A stretch of 64,000 nucleotides of DNA from Candidatus Bathyarchaeota archaeon. Its GTDB lineage: Archaea > Thermoproteota > Bathyarchaeia > 40CM-2-53-6. The position numbers were made by a program, and so were the translations under genes. The notes below the pieces were generated by a model that worked only from the letters and a program-made list of their open reading frames with translations, did not search any database and was not told the DNA's origin. Below, in pieces: positions 15,718 to 25,773 of the stretch (the stretch's first letter is position 1; each line of letters starts with the position of its first letter). The stretch spans positions 1-64,000 of the forward strand of contig VBBS01000032.1 of NCBI GenBank assembly GCA_005888745.1. Reading direction: 5' to 3'.

Positions 15718-18700
15718 GAGTCTGGCAATTTTTCTCTGGTTGAATTGGAAGGCTCTGTCGGAGGTCGTTCTTGATTTTGGATTGCTGGTTGGGGAGGCGT
15801 TTCCATGATGGCAACTGATCCCTGTGAGGGCAGGCTGGGTGAGAGGTCAGAGATGCTTGTGATTATGGGTATTTTCCGGCGTCTGGGACGAAGCCTTCCT
15901 AGTTGCCGGCCTACCTTGCGAAGCAAGTGCGGCTTGTCTGTCTTATCCGACTTGGGTTTGCCACGGAGAAGAATGTAGGTTGTCAAGAAGGATGTCACGC
16001 CCAGTATCACTCCAGTCCAGATGTTGATTCCAGCTAGGAGCCTTGAGTCTGTCTGGTTGACGAAGCTCTGGAGATACTGGTTGTTGATGTAGTCGAGAAA
16101 CAGTACCAGTCCAAGTCCGAGTATCGCAAAGGTTTCCATTGTAACAATGAGCTTCGTTCTCATAGGGATTGGAGGTATCAGTTTTTCTTCTGGAGTGATT
16201 GGCACTCGTCTGATACGTCCTGGAGCCCACCAGTTGAGACGCTTCATATGTCGCATTATTGACGGCACTAGGTAGACTCGCGTCAGGGTCGCGTCTAGAA
16301 TGACGACGATGAAGAATGCCAGTCCAAGCTGCTGGAGCATCGGTATTGAAGAGAGCATCATAGTTCCGAAAGCTCCAGCTGTTACGAGACCGGTAGCCGT
16401 GATTATGCCTCCTGTGCGTTCTACTGCGGTCTCGATAGCCTCGTCATCCTTCGCGCCTCCGACCACGTACTCCCTAATCCTAGTTACCAGGAATATGTCG
16501 TAGTCAAGTCCTAGTCCCAGCATTATGACTAGTAGCATGATCGGTAGTATCCAGATCAGTTCCATCCCAATGTATGTGTGGAAGATGTATATGACTGCGG
16601 CCATCGCCCAGGAGATGCTGAGAAGTATTGTGAAGATGAGTCGTAGGGGGGTGAAGATCGAGCCTAGGGCTATCATGAGAACTACGAAGACTCCCACGAG
16701 GACTAATGCAGTCATGTTGAAGTAGTCAGCTGCGCTCGAGTTGGCAAGGTCTGCGACGGAAGCGGTTTCTCCCCCGACGAGCAGCGAAGATGCGGCGAGA
16801 AGCCTGTCGTTGCTCTGAAGGCTGTTGATATTCTGCCTGATTTTAGTGAGCGTCGAGATTGCCTGGTCAGTGTATGGCTCGTTGGACAGGTTGGCCCAGA
16901 CCATTGCAGATCTTCCATCGCTTCCGAGAAATGGCTTCATGCTTCTGATCATTGCCTGTTGTTGCGCTGTGTTCAGCTGGTAGAAGGAGGAGTAGGGAAT
17001 CGGATCGCCTGAGGGATGTGTAAGCCCGTAGACTTTTGATATGCCGGGGATTGATAGTGTTGAGTTCTCGGCGTAGGAGAGGGATCGCAAGGCGGTGATG
17101 TTGATCCCATTGTCAGTTACAAGGAGAACCGGTGTCTGCACGATAGTATAGGTTGGAGTTATGGTGCCTGGTCCGAATCCTCGGACCATGCTGTTGTATC
17201 CGGCCCTGCTCTCGAGAGAGTTTGGAACCTGAGATATGAGGTCGTGGCTTGTCTGGGAGGAAAGAACCGTGCTCGTGGCTGGCAGGCTGACGGCGAGGGC
17301 GACTATGAGGATTAGTTTCGAGTGCTTTGCGGTAAATTTTGCGGCTCGAGCATAGTAGCTGGTTCCCTTTGCCTTTTTCTTTCTCCACAGGCCGAGTCCG
17401 CCTGGCCAGAACATCTTATCCCCGAACGTCGACAGAATAGCCGGGACTAGAGTTAGGGCGACTAGTAGTGCTATGGATATGCCCATCATGACTGCGATTC
17501 CGATGGATCGGAGCATTCCGAAGCCGGCGATGGCGAGGCTTCCGAAGGCGATGACTACTGTTGCTCCGCTTGTGGCTATGCTTTCGCCTGCCCATGTGAC
17601 TGCTCGTTCGACGCTGTCTTTCTTGCCGCGTCCCATTCGTCTTTCTTCGGCGTATCTGCTGACGAGGAATATGCAGTAGTCTGATCCGGCTCCGAACATG
17701 GCAACGGGGAGGAGGGTTAGGATTAGGAAGTGTACGCTGGTGAAGGTCGTACCGATTACGTAGACGAGGCCGAAGGCTATGCCCACGGATATTCCGATGG
17801 CTGATACGGGTATTAGTGGTGCGGCTATGGAGGCGAAGAATAAGCCGACGATGACGATGATGAGGACGACGGTGATCGGGTCGATCCGTTCTACGTCTCT
17901 TATCGATTCTGTTTCAATATCGTAGTTGAACGCTGGGGCCCCTGTGACGTAGACAAGGAGGTCAGTGTTGCCGAGGTTGTTCGCTTGTTTGACGTCTGCT
18001 CTTATGCTCGCGATGCTGTTCTTAGGGTCTGGTCCAGTTGTCTTGAAGTCGAGTATGACAAGCATTGTGTCGTTGGAGCCTGAGATAAACTGGGTGTAGA
18101 CGGCGCGGCTTGGCTGGACTGGATAACTCTTGAGGTTGTAGTTTCGAAGGAGTGTCCCTGCAAGTGTTGTAAGATCTACGAACCCGGCTGAGGCGCCTAG
18201 GGAATAGATCTGGCTGATGATGAAGGTTTGAGTTGGAGTTGCGTTGACCGTTTTTGAGAACGTGTTGATGACGAAGGTCTGAGTCGCGGCTAGATCGTTC
18301 CAGTAATTGTTTGGGCATGTCGTAGGGCAGAAGTTGTAGAGGTTGAAGAATTTGGCTGCGCCGACAAACAGGGTTCGAGTTGACGGGTCGGCTATGCTGG
18401 ACATGAAGAATGGTGCTGTGACGTTGTAGTATACTGGCTGAGTTACGAGTAGAGGGCTTCCCTTCGTCACGTTTTGAGCTCGGGCTAGTGGTGGCGCAAC
18501 TATCGTGAGCTGTGTCTGAGTGTATGTAGCTGCACTGAATGTCTTGTTCCATGACTGGTAGAACAGGTTCTCGTATGCCAGAGCGGTTGGCCGGTAGGCC
18601 TGGGGGATTTGCGAAGCTATGATCGGCCACGCGGATTGGTTGGCTTTCTGGTTGTAAACGGCAACCTGTGATTGGTTTATGTTGAATGGTCCGGAGTTTA

Positions 18701-19178
18701 CCAGAGTCGTCCATTGGTTCACGTATGTACTGGGTATGCCGAATTCGAGGGAGGCTGCAAGGTCGGTCACATTCTTTTCCTGATAGAGCTGGAGGTGAAC
18801 CACGCTAGTATAGCCGACGAGTAGTTGGTAGTAGATGTCGTAGACGCTTGTGACGTTGCTGAGATTTGTGATCGTCCGGTCGTTATGCAGGGTCTTGTTG
18901 AGTGTTAGAGTGAAGTCGCGAACATCGTTTCCCCTCACATCGGTTGATGTGATTACCACAACGACGCTGCTGCCTTGGCTGATGCTGAACTCCTTGCTGA
19001 CGATGGACTGTGCGAGGCTGGATTCTGAGTTCTTGGGGTTGTATGCGGTCTCGGTGTAGACGATGACGCTCTGGACTTGTAGGATTGCTGGGACGCTTAG
19101 GGCGAGGGCTACTAGCCAGATTACGATGATCGCCCGGTTGTGCTTGATGATAGTACGGGCTAGCCTTGTGAAGAGCAA
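15714..19178 (-). CDS. MMPL/RND-superfamily membrane transporter
   Basis: A 1154-residue resistance-nodulation-division type transporter of the MMPL branch. One membrane segment at residues 17-35 is followed by a large extracellular domain to about 430. Five segments span about 432-586, one lies at about 616, a second extracellular domain follows, and five segments span about 816-976. Paired Asp motifs for proton relay are visible (GAGSDYCIFLVSRYAEE and GLGLDYDIFLVTRIREY). Two extra segments near 1010 and 1050 and a basic, proline-rich cytosolic tail follow. The TTG start has GAGAGGGG upstream. Such proteins export lipids or hydrophobic compounds; the cargo here is unknown. It is a single-gene unit. 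Confidence 0.92.
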   Translation of the reverse strand: MLFTRLARTIIKHNRAIIVIWLVALALSVPAILQVQSVIVYTETAYNPKNSESSLAQSIVSKEFSISQGSSVVVVITSTDVRGNDVRDFTLTLNKTLHNDRTITNLSNVTSVYDIYYQLLVGYTSVVHLQLYQEKNVTDLAASLEFGIPSTYVNQWTTLVNSGPFNINQSQVAVYNQKANQSAWPIIASQIPQAYRPTALAYENLFYQSWNKTFSAATYTQTQLTIVAPPLARAQNVTKGSPLLVTQPVYYNVTAPFFMSSIADPSTRTLFVGAAKFFNLYNFCPTTCPNNYWNDLAATQTFVINTFSKTVNATPTQTFIISQIYSLGASAGFVDLTTLAGTLLRNYNLKSYPVQPSRAVYTQFISGSNDTMLVILDFKTTGPDPKNSIASIRADVKQANNLGNTDLLVYVTGAPAFNYDIETESIRDVERIDPITVVLIIVIVGLFFASIAAPLIPVSAIGISVGIAFGLVYVIGTTFTSVHFLILTLLPVAMFGAGSDYCIFLVSRYAEERRMGRGKKDSVERAVTWAGESIATSGATVVIAFGSLAIAGFGMLRSIGIAVMMGISIALLVALTLVPAILSTFGDKMFWPGGLGLWRKKKAKGTSYYARAAKFTAKHSKLILIVALAVSLPATSTVLSSQTSHDLISQVPNSLESRAGYNSMVRGFGPGTITPTYTIVQTPVLLVTDNGINITALRSLSYAENSTLSIPGISKVYGLTHPSGDPIPYSSFYQLNTAQQQAMIRSMKPFLGSDGRSAMVWANLSNEPYTDQAISTLTKIRQNINSLQSNDRLLAASSLLVGGETASVADLANSSAADYFNMTALVLVGVFVVLMIALGSIFTPLRLIFTILLSISWAMAAVIYIFHTYIGMELIWILPIMLLVIMLGLGLDYDIFLVTRIREYVVGGAKDDEAIETAVERTGGIITATGLVTAGAFGTMMLSSIPMLQQLGLAFFIVVILDATLTRVYLVPSIMRHMKRLNWWAPGRIRRVPITPEEKLIPPIPMRTKLIVTMETFAILGLGLVLFLDYINNQYLQSFVNQTDSRLLAGINIWTGVILGVTSFLTTYILLRGKPKSDKTDKPHLLRKVGRQLGRLRPRRRKIPIITSISDLSPSLPSQGSVAIMETPPQPAIQNQERPPTEPSNSTREKLPDS

Positions 19179-19332
19179 TCTTTCCCCTCTCTGAGGGTGT
19201 GAAACGAAGCGAAAACGGGTTGAGCGTGATAAAGCCGTACTGTAACCCTGAACTCTGAGCCGGGGCTAATCTGGGGCGTTGGGTATGTCTATATGGCGAA
19301 ACTGAGCCGAAGTGTAGTCCAGGCGAGCGTGG

Positions 19333-20160
19333 ATGAAGCCGGTAAGCCTTCTACTAGCCCAAACCGGTCCCAAATTGGGAAACAAGGAACGAAACCTGAG
19401 GCAGATCTCGGAGCAGGCGTCTAAGGCCCGAAAGAAGAATGTTGACCTTTTGGTCTTTCCTGAGCTTCACCTGACGGGCTATACGATGAGGGACGAGGTC
19501 TCTCATTTGGCGGAGTCGATTCTAGGTCCTAGCACACGGAAGGTTGAGATCTTGGCGAGGGAGCACGGTGTTCACGTAGTCTTCGGCATGCCTGAAGAGA
19601 GCGAGGTTAAGGGCGTAATCCACAACACTGCTGTGTTTGTCGGCCCGAAGGGATTGGTCGGAAGGTACAGGAAGATCCATCTTCCGACGCATTCTGTTTT
19701 CGAGGAACGTCGGTATTATCGTCCGGGCCAGGAAGCGTCTGTGTTCAAGACGGATATTGGGATTATTGGTTTGAGCATCTGTTATGATCTCTACTTTCCT
19801 GAGCTGACACGTCTGCAGGCGTTGCAGGGTGCAGAGCTCGTTGTCTGTATTTCCGCGAGTCCTGGGTTGAGGCGGAGGTTTTTCGAGGGGTTTTGTTTGA
19901 GCCGGGCGATGGAGAACGCTGTCTACCTTGCTTATGTTAATAGGGTTGGTGTTGAGGAGGGTTTGCAGTTCTGGGGTGGAAGCAGGGTCATAGCGCCTAA
20001 TGGTTCGGTGCTTGCTCAGTGTAAGTATGATCTGGAGGAGTTTCAGATCTGCAAGGTTGATCTCGGCGAGGTTTCTCGGGCTAGGGCGTTCATTCCGACA
20101 ATAAAGGACTTGGAGCCGGGCCTGTTTGACCAGCTGAGAACCAAGAGCAGGGAAGCGTAG
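19333..20160 (+). CDS. Carbon-nitrogen hydrolase (nitrilase superfamily)
   Basis: A 275-residue nitrilase-superfamily amidohydrolase. The catalytic triad is complete: E44 (FPELHLTGY), K114 (YRKIHLP) and C150 (SICYDLYFPE). The C-terminal ENAVYLAYVNRVG region matches amidase branches such as omega-amidase, carbamoylputrescine amidase and NAD-synthase-like domains, but the substrate is not clear. It starts with ATG and stands alone, divergent from the MMPL gene and followed by a 600-base region with no convincing gene. A second nitrilase-superfamily member lies at 27054-27836. Confidence 0.9.
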   Translation: MKPVSLLLAQTGPKLGNKERNLRQISEQASKARKKNVDLLVFPELHLTGYTMRDEVSHLAESILGPSTRKVEILAREHGVHVVFGMPEESEVKGVIHNTAVFVGPKGLVGRYRKIHLPTHSVFEERRYYRPGQEASVFKTDIGIIGLSICYDLYFPELTRLQALQGAELVVCISASPGLRRRFFEGFCLSRAMENAVYLAYVNRVGVEEGLQFWGGSRVIAPNGSVLAQCKYDLEEFQICKVDLGEVSRARAFIPTIKDLEPGLFDQLRTKSREA

Positions 20161-20762
20161 GTTGGCGGTTTCGTGGAGAGCGGGGCACACGAGACTTGAG
20201 TAGGCCGCGGTACCGATCTCAAAACCTGTTTCAAAGTGATTCAGGGAATAGTTTCAAGACTCGGACTTCGAGAACTGTTTTCAAGTATTGATTTCAAAAG
20301 TGGTTTTCGATTCTGGATTGGACGCTGGGCTGGCCTCTCCTTTCGATTGTGTCAATGGGAACCACTCTTGCGTTGCGAGATGCTCTGCGCAATACCCCTT
20401 CATTTTTCTGGAGAAATTTCCTGTCTGGCATTGATAATGGGCAAGATCGGCTGGTCAGGGCGTAATCCGGGTTTGTTGAAAATGGAGGATACGGGAAGTC
20501 TAGACCCTGTTTCCCGAACGATTTCCCAACGATTTGTCAGGGGATTCCCAGATTCGAGAACAGGGCTGATAATGGGCGATTTTCTGTTAGAGCGGGCTGT
20601 CTCGGGATATGCGGGAAACGGGGGTCCTAAAGTTTGAAGGGGGAACGAATCGAACGGGAGTTTTTTGGGGGATAATAATCCTGAACATAATAGCATACTA
20701 GGAAATCTCCGGAATTCTCCATGCCCTGTTCTCGCAACAATCCTCATTAGCACCCTCAACTA
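20161..20762. other. 602-base non-coding region upstream of the L10e gene
   Basis: No convincing gene is visible; the open frames crossing it have atypical composition. The first half has four irregularly spaced TTTCAA(A)G blocks (20229, 20252, 20279, 20292). TGATAATGGGC occurs at about 20432 and again at about 20568, in two stretches that both run into GGGC/CGGG-rich sequence. An A+T-rich stretch near 20670-20700 may hold the promoter of the L10e gene. No tRNA, SRP RNA or RNase P signature was recognised. Confidence 0.5.
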
Positions 20763-21305
20763 ATGCCCCTATGGAATTTACTCATGAAGGGTCGCAACTA
20801 TCGTTCCCCGTCAGGCCAGGCTTTCACCCGGATGAAATACATCCACGGGTCCCCCGCGCCCAAGGTTTCCAAGTTCAACATGGGAGACCTGTCCACCCCG
20901 TTCCCCCGAAAAATCCATCTCGTCGCCAAAGAACACGTACAGATCCGACATAACGCTCTAGAATCAGCCCGCGTATCCGCGAACAAGGTTCTAACCGACA
21001 GGTGGGGAGAAACAGGATATCGATTACAGCTGTGCGTGTACCCGCACATTATTCTCCGAGAAAACAAGATGATCGCAACAGCCGGAGCCGACAGACTACA
21101 GGAAGGTATGCGGCGAGCTTTCGGCAAACCTACCGGCCGAGCAGCCAGGGTCGAAAACGGCCAGTCCATCCTGATCGTCTACGTTCCCGAGGACGGCCTT
21201 GAAACTGCAAAGAAAGCATGCGAAGTCGCCGGAACAAAGCTCCCGATGAAAACCCGGATCCTAGTCGAAGAACAAGTTGCGCCACAAATACCGGCAGGAG
21301 CCTAA
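20763..21305 (+). CDS. rpl10e: Large-subunit ribosomal protein L10e (uL16)
   Basis: A 180-residue archaeal/eukaryotic L10e, which binds between the 5S rRNA side and the peptidyl-transferase centre of the 50S subunit. Family signatures include RNYRSPSGQAFTRMKYIHG near the N-terminus, the basic KIHLVAKEHVQIRHNALESARVSANK, YRLQLCVYPHIILREN and the GADRLQEGMRRAFGKPTGRAARV loop. The start could be ATG 20763 or ATG 20784 (MKGRNYR); the second gives the usual family N-terminus. It is not in a ribosomal operon here. The PEP synthase gene follows after four bases. Confidence 0.95.
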   Translation: MPLWNLLMKGRNYRSPSGQAFTRMKYIHGSPAPKVSKFNMGDLSTPFPRKIHLVAKEHVQIRHNALESARVSANKVLTDRWGETGYRLQLCVYPHIILRENKMIATAGADRLQEGMRRAFGKPTGRAARVENGQSILIVYVPEDGLETAKKACEVAGTKLPMKTRILVEEQVAPQIPAGA

Positions 21306-21309
21306 TCGT

Positions 21310-23697
21310 TTGCCCAGGCCAGACGCCATAGTTGTCCGGCTTGAAGATGTAAGAAAAGACGACATTCCACTAGTCGGTGGAAAATGCGCCAACCTTGGCG
21401 AGCTGACAGCCAAGGGAGTCCACGTCCCTCCCGGATTCGCAGTAACCGCAGAAGCATTTCGCCAATTTCTCGAAGAAACAAAAATTGGCGAGATCATACA
21501 CAAGACGTTGGGAAGTTCCAACGGTGCCCGGGACCCTAAACAGTACGAAGAAGCGTCAGAGGAAATCCGCAAGATTCTAGAATCCGCTCCGATGCCCCCG
21601 GATATCGCGAGCAAGGTCCGGAGCGCCTACCGCGAGCTATGCGAGAAAACAGGAGACAAGAACATGAGTGTCGCAGTCAGATCCTCCGCCACCAGCGAGG
21701 ATTTGCCTGATGCGTCCTTCGCCGGGCAACAAGACACATACCTCAACGTGCGCGGCGAGGACCAGCTCGTGCACTATGTTCAGAAATGCTGGGGCAGCCT
21801 CTACACGCCTCGAGCAATATTCTACCGGGAAGAGAAAGGCTTCCCACACGAGAAAGTACTCATCAGCGTTGGAGTCCAGAAGATGGTACAGTCAAAATGT
21901 TCAGGCGTAGCCTTCACGCTAGACCCGATCAACGGTGACCCATCGAAGATTGTCATCGAATCAACATGGGGTCTGGGAGAGGCCCTAGTCGCCGGAATTG
22001 TCCGTCCTGACCGGTTTATCGTAGACAAGGGCACCATGCAGCTGATTCACAAAGAGATAGTCCCCAAGATGGTCGAACACCTTCCGAACGAAAAGACGGG
22101 GCTGACAAGGCAGAGCGAGGTTCCTGCAGAGCGACGCAATGTTTCGAGCCTAACAGACGAAGAAGTTATTGAGATTGCCAAGACCGCCGTGGACATTGAG
22201 GATCACTATCACACTGCACAGGATATCGAATTTGCCCTTGAGCACGGGTCGGCGGGAAGCTCACTATACGTTGTCCAGACGAGGCCTGAGACCTTCTGGA
22301 GTAAGATGAAGGATCCAACTGGCGAAACCAACTCCCACATCATCCATAGAGTTGCGGTCGTGCACGGTCTCGCTGCGAGCCCAGGCTTACACGCGGGAAG
22401 AGCGAAGATCGTCCCGACCACTCTCGAGGCAGGACGTCTGATGAAGAACAAGGATATTCTCGTTACTCGAATGACGAACCCCGACTGGGTTCCATACATG
22501 AAAATCGCGGGCGCAATAGTCACTGAAGACGGAGGAACAACATGCCACGCTGCTATCGTCTCCCGGGAGATGGGTATCCCATGCATCGTCGGTGCGAGGA
22601 ACGCGACGAAGTTGATGCAGACGGGACAAGAGTACACTGTTGACGCGAAATCAGGAGTTGTTTACAACGGGCTGGTCGAGGAAGTTCTCAAGGCAACACA
22701 ACCTCAACATGAAATACCTACTGTTATCCCAATAACCGCAACGAAGATTTACGTGAACATCTCACTGCCCGAGCTTGCTGACAAGGTTGAACGGGAGACC
22801 CATGCTGACGGTGTGGGCCTCTTGCGGGCAGAGCACATGATGCTCTCCGTTGGGAAGCACCCTCGATTGCTCATAGAGGAGGGAGGGGGCAAGAAGATGG
22901 TCGATGCCTTCGCTGAGGGAGTCAGAAAGGTGGCGACACCGTTTGCTCCGAGGCCCGTGGTCTACAGATGTCTGGACTTCAAGCCTGACGAGTTTCTAGG
23001 CCTTCCAGGCGGCGAAAAATACGAGCATGAAGCCGGTCACGTAGGGCCGAACCCGCTATTGGGATACCGGGGCTGCTTCCGATACGTGAAAGAGCCTGAC
23101 ATTTTCCGACTAGAGTGTCAAGCCATCAAGAAAGTCAGAGAGGAGTACAAGCTTACCAATGTCCACGTGATGCTACCCTTCGTCCGGACGCTCGAGGATT
23201 TCAGAAACGCGAGGAAGATCCTCGAAGAAGAGGGATTGAAGCGAGGCCCCGATTTCAAGCTCTGGATCATGGTAGAAGTTCCTGCCACAGTCCTGTTGAT
23301 CGACAAGTTCGTCGACGAGGGAATTGACGGCATATCCTTCGGAACCAACGACCTGACCATGCTGATCCTTGGCATTGACCGAGACGATGCGTCGATCCAG
23401 GAAATCTACGACGAACGCAACCTCGCAGTACTGCGAGCGATGAGCCATGTCATCAGAGTCTGCAACGAAAAAGGCGTGACAACATCGATCTGCGGTCAAG
23501 CACCCTCAAACTATCCCGAGGTCGTCGAGTTCCTAGTCCGGGAAGGAGCAGTTAGCATGAGCGTCAACCCCGACAAAGTCATCGAGACGAAACTACTGGT
23601 GGCTGCGATCGAGCAAAAGCTGGTCCTTGAAGGGATGAGAAAAATGCGCCAATCCAACGGAGACCAGGGAGCAATGCAGCCCCGTTGGCCCAAGTAA
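21310..23697 (+). CDS. ppsA: Phosphoenolpyruvate synthase
   Basis: About 796 residues. It makes PEP from pyruvate and ATP for gluconeogenesis. The N-terminal ATP-grasp domain starts VGGKCANLGEL and has SVAVRSSATSEDLPDASFAGQ; the swivelling domain has the phosphorylated histidine H413 in GGTTCHAAIVSREMG; the C-terminal TIM barrel has GVGLLRAEHM, GYRGCFRY and SFGTNDLTML ending in the SICGQAPSNYPE catalytic-Cys motif. I start it at TTG 21310, five bases after the L10e stop; the frame is open further upstream but only inside L10e. It is full length and probably cotranscribed with L10e. Confidence 0.95.
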   Translation: MPRPDAIVVRLEDVRKDDIPLVGGKCANLGELTAKGVHVPPGFAVTAEAFRQFLEETKIGEIIHKTLGSSNGARDPKQYEEASEEIRKILESAPMPPDIASKVRSAYRELCEKTGDKNMSVAVRSSATSEDLPDASFAGQQDTYLNVRGEDQLVHYVQKCWGSLYTPRAIFYREEKGFPHEKVLISVGVQKMVQSKCSGVAFTLDPINGDPSKIVIESTWGLGEALVAGIVRPDRFIVDKGTMQLIHKEIVPKMVEHLPNEKTGLTRQSEVPAERRNVSSLTDEEVIEIAKTAVDIEDHYHTAQDIEFALEHGSAGSSLYVVQTRPETFWSKMKDPTGETNSHIIHRVAVVHGLAASPGLHAGRAKIVPTTLEAGRLMKNKDILVTRMTNPDWVPYMKIAGAIVTEDGGTTCHAAIVSREMGIPCIVGARNATKLMQTGQEYTVDAKSGVVYNGLVEEVLKATQPQHEIPTVIPITATKIYVNISLPELADKVERETHADGVGLLRAEHMMLSVGKHPRLLIEEGGGKKMVDAFAEGVRKVATPFAPRPVVYRCLDFKPDEFLGLPGGEKYEHEAGHVGPNPLLGYRGCFRYVKEPDIFRLECQAIKKVREEYKLTNVHVMLPFVRTLEDFRNARKILEEEGLKRGPDFKLWIMVEVPATVLLIDKFVDEGIDGISFGTNDLTMLILGIDRDDASIQEIYDERNLAVLRAMSHVIRVCNEKGVTTSICGQAPSNYPEVVEFLVREGAVSMSVNPDKVIETKLLVAAIEQKLVLEGMRKMRQSNGDQGAMQPRWPK

Positions 23698-23719
23698 TCC
23701 CCGGGATCCATCCAGAATT

Positions 23720-24148
23720 TTGTTCGAACAGCTCATAGACTGGATCAAACAGAACTACAGCGACGCCAGAAAAATCATAGAAATCGGAGTAGGCCATAGA
23801 ATAGACGTGGCCGAGCGAATATCCACAGCTCTGCCTCGGGCAGAAATCCTCGTAACCGACAAGGATGAGTCGTGGGTGCGATCTAGAAAATTAGGACGAA
23901 TCAGAGCTATCGCGGATGACGTGATGTTTCCAAGCATCAAACTATACCAAGGCGCATCCCTCGTCTATTGTCTTCATCCGCCAGGCGAGATCCTACCCGG
24001 GCTGGAAAAGCTGGCGAATGGAGTCGGAGCAGATCTCTTGATCGTTCCAATAAGTGATGAACGGCACGATCTCCCGCAGGACAAGTGGCGAGAGCTCGTT
24101 GTCCATGGGAGAATCGTCGGCTGGCTCTTAGACAAACGCAGTTGTTAG
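23720..24148 (+). CDS. UPF0146 family protein
   Basis: A 142-residue UPF0146 protein, an archaeal family with a minimal Rossmann, SAM-methyltransferase-like fold. It shows KIIEIGVGHRIDVAERI, the strand AEILVTDKDES, an IADDVMFPSIKLYQGASLVYCLHPPGEI core and a short C-terminal LLIVPIS strand. No catalytic methylase motif is seen and the function of the family is unknown. It starts at TTG (UUG UUC GAA), 23 bases after the PEP synthase stop, and likely reads through from it. Confidence 0.85.
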   Translation: MFEQLIDWIKQNYSDARKIIEIGVGHRIDVAERISTALPRAEILVTDKDESWVRSRKLGRIRAIADDVMFPSIKLYQGASLVYCLHPPGEILPGLEKLANGVGADLLIVPISDERHDLPQDKWRELVVHGRIVGWLLDKRSC

Positions 24149-24297
24149 ATAAGACAGCTTCCTCTAGTAACGGAGAGATGCTCCCCTTGGTATTAGACAG
24201 CTAATACTGCAGACCCTGCTTCCCGTAGCAACTCGAGACGTCTCCCTTGAGTACTTGGTACCCACCAGTCACGGAAAGAAAGGCGCGTGTAGCCCGG

Positions 24298-25307
24298 ATG
24301 ATCAGCTTCCTAAAAACGCATCCCTTGCTCTGCCTTCTCATTCTAACCCCAGGGATTCCAGAGTATCTTTCAGGCTCGAGCAACATGTCTATCTTGGTTC
24401 TAAACCCTCCAGTCTTCCTCCTCCTTCTCGCTGCGAACCTCGCACTCTATGGTCCAGGCGTCATTTTGATCCGCGAGGCCAAGATTCGCTGGAACAAAAG
24501 CTGGGCATCAGTCTTCCTCATGGGTGCTGCATACGGAATTGTGGAAGAAGGCCTGGCGCTGCGAACGCTGTTCAATCCAACATCCTCAGTAGTAGGAAAT
24601 CTAGGTGTCTACGGACACTGGCTTGGAGTCAATTGGATCTGGACCGTTGGGCTGGTCATCTTCCATTCAGTATTCAGCATCGGCCTTCCAATCTTCATCT
24701 TTGGATTGGCTTTTCCAGATCTGAAGTCAAAAAGCCTTGTTTCGACTAGAGGCATACAAATCAGCATGCTCACGTTAGCTATCGATTCCATCCTTCTTTC
24801 AATAGTCGTGAACTATTGGCCCGCTGAGATTTGGGGTCTAACGTTTCTCTCGAGCATCGTGGTAGCAAGCTGCCAGCTGACTTCCTCAAGTCTGTTAGAG
24901 CAGAGCCAAGATGGAGGCCCCGAGCATTCTACCTACTCGGAGCAGCATTCTTTCCAATCTGGTTGCTTGCAGGAGGCATCGCGGCAGGTGCTAATCTCTT
25001 CCCCCCGGTCATTCTGGTTTTCGACATCGTCGCTTCATTGTGGCTCCTTCGGCTCGTCTTCAGGTCAATGGGAAGACAGCTCAATCAAGCCCACAAAGTG
25101 GCGTTCGCCTTCGGACTGATCTCTCCGATAATCATCTTCGGCATCGCAGCTAGCGCATCGTTTCCCCTCGTCATTCTGAACGACTTGCTAGTAGTTCTCT
25201 TCTCGAATAAGATGTGGAAAAAATGGAAGGCGTGGACCTTCTCCCAGCATTATTCGCTCCTGCAAAGCCTGCCAAGACTTGGAGGCGATGGAAGCTCTTT
25301 CTCGTAG
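24298..25307 (+). pseudogene. Multi-pass membrane protein interrupted by a frameshift
   Basis: Two hydrophobic reading frames join into one protein of about 335 residues. The first frame (from ATG 24298, MISFLKTHPLL) has about six membrane segments and an EEGLALR motif reminiscent of CPBP-family proteins. Near 24860-24875 its sequence becomes low-complexity Ser/Gln-rich, while a second frame takes over with SKLPADFLKSVRAEPRWRPRAFYLL and three more membrane segments ending at 25307. A single-base insertion or deletion explains this, whether real or a sequencing error. The frame is also open upstream to 24247 with a TTG. The function is unknown. Confidence 0.65.
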
Positions 25308-25520
25308 CTTAGGCAGGCAGTAGAAATCCACCTGATCGCTTCAGGACATGGCAGTGTCTCCGCTAGAGTCTTTGAAGACCTTTTAACAGAAGCATGGAAC
25401 GATTGAACCCGGCCATCCAAAGTTCGTTCTTCAGGGTACAATCCGGGGAACGGATACGGACGGGTCCTGAAGAACCTGTATATGTTGCAGATAGATCGAG
25501 CGGAATAAGTTGGAAGGAGA

Positions 25521-25760
25521 ATGAGCGCCAAGAGTATGAAGACAGCTCTCAAGGGAACCAGTATCGAAGAGAAAGATGCGAAGGAGATCATCTCGGGGGT
25601 TCAGGCAATGTACGACAAGATTCCAGGGTTCATCCGGCCCATGCTGCCAAGTCTACCCGACATTCTCAAACGGATTCCCGCGAGCGCTGGAAAGTATAGT
25701 CTCAATGAGATCATCCAGCTTCTCGACTGGGCCTATGACAGTGGACAATTGAAGAAATAG
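25521..25760 (+). CDS. Small helical hypothetical protein, 79 residues
   Basis: I do not recognise the family. The ATG is preceded by a strong GGAAGGAGA ribosome-binding site and, about 40 bases up, by a TATA-like GTATATG. The protein is soluble, amphipathic and helical (EEKDAKEIISGVQAMYDKIPGFIRPML, SLNEIIQLLDWAYDSGQLKK) with IPGF and IPASAG turns. It ends 13 bases before coaBC and is probably cotranscribed with it. Confidence 0.7.
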   Translation: MSAKSMKTALKGTSIEEKDAKEIISGVQAMYDKIPGFIRPMLPSLPDILKRIPASAGKYSLNEIIQLLDWAYDSGQLKK

Positions 25761-25773
25761 GAAAAGTTAGGAT

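Noticed and set aside
20236..20637. A 133-codon plus-strand frame and an opposite 119-codon frame before L10e
   Set aside because: Both have unusual composition, no ribosome-binding site and no family-like motif.
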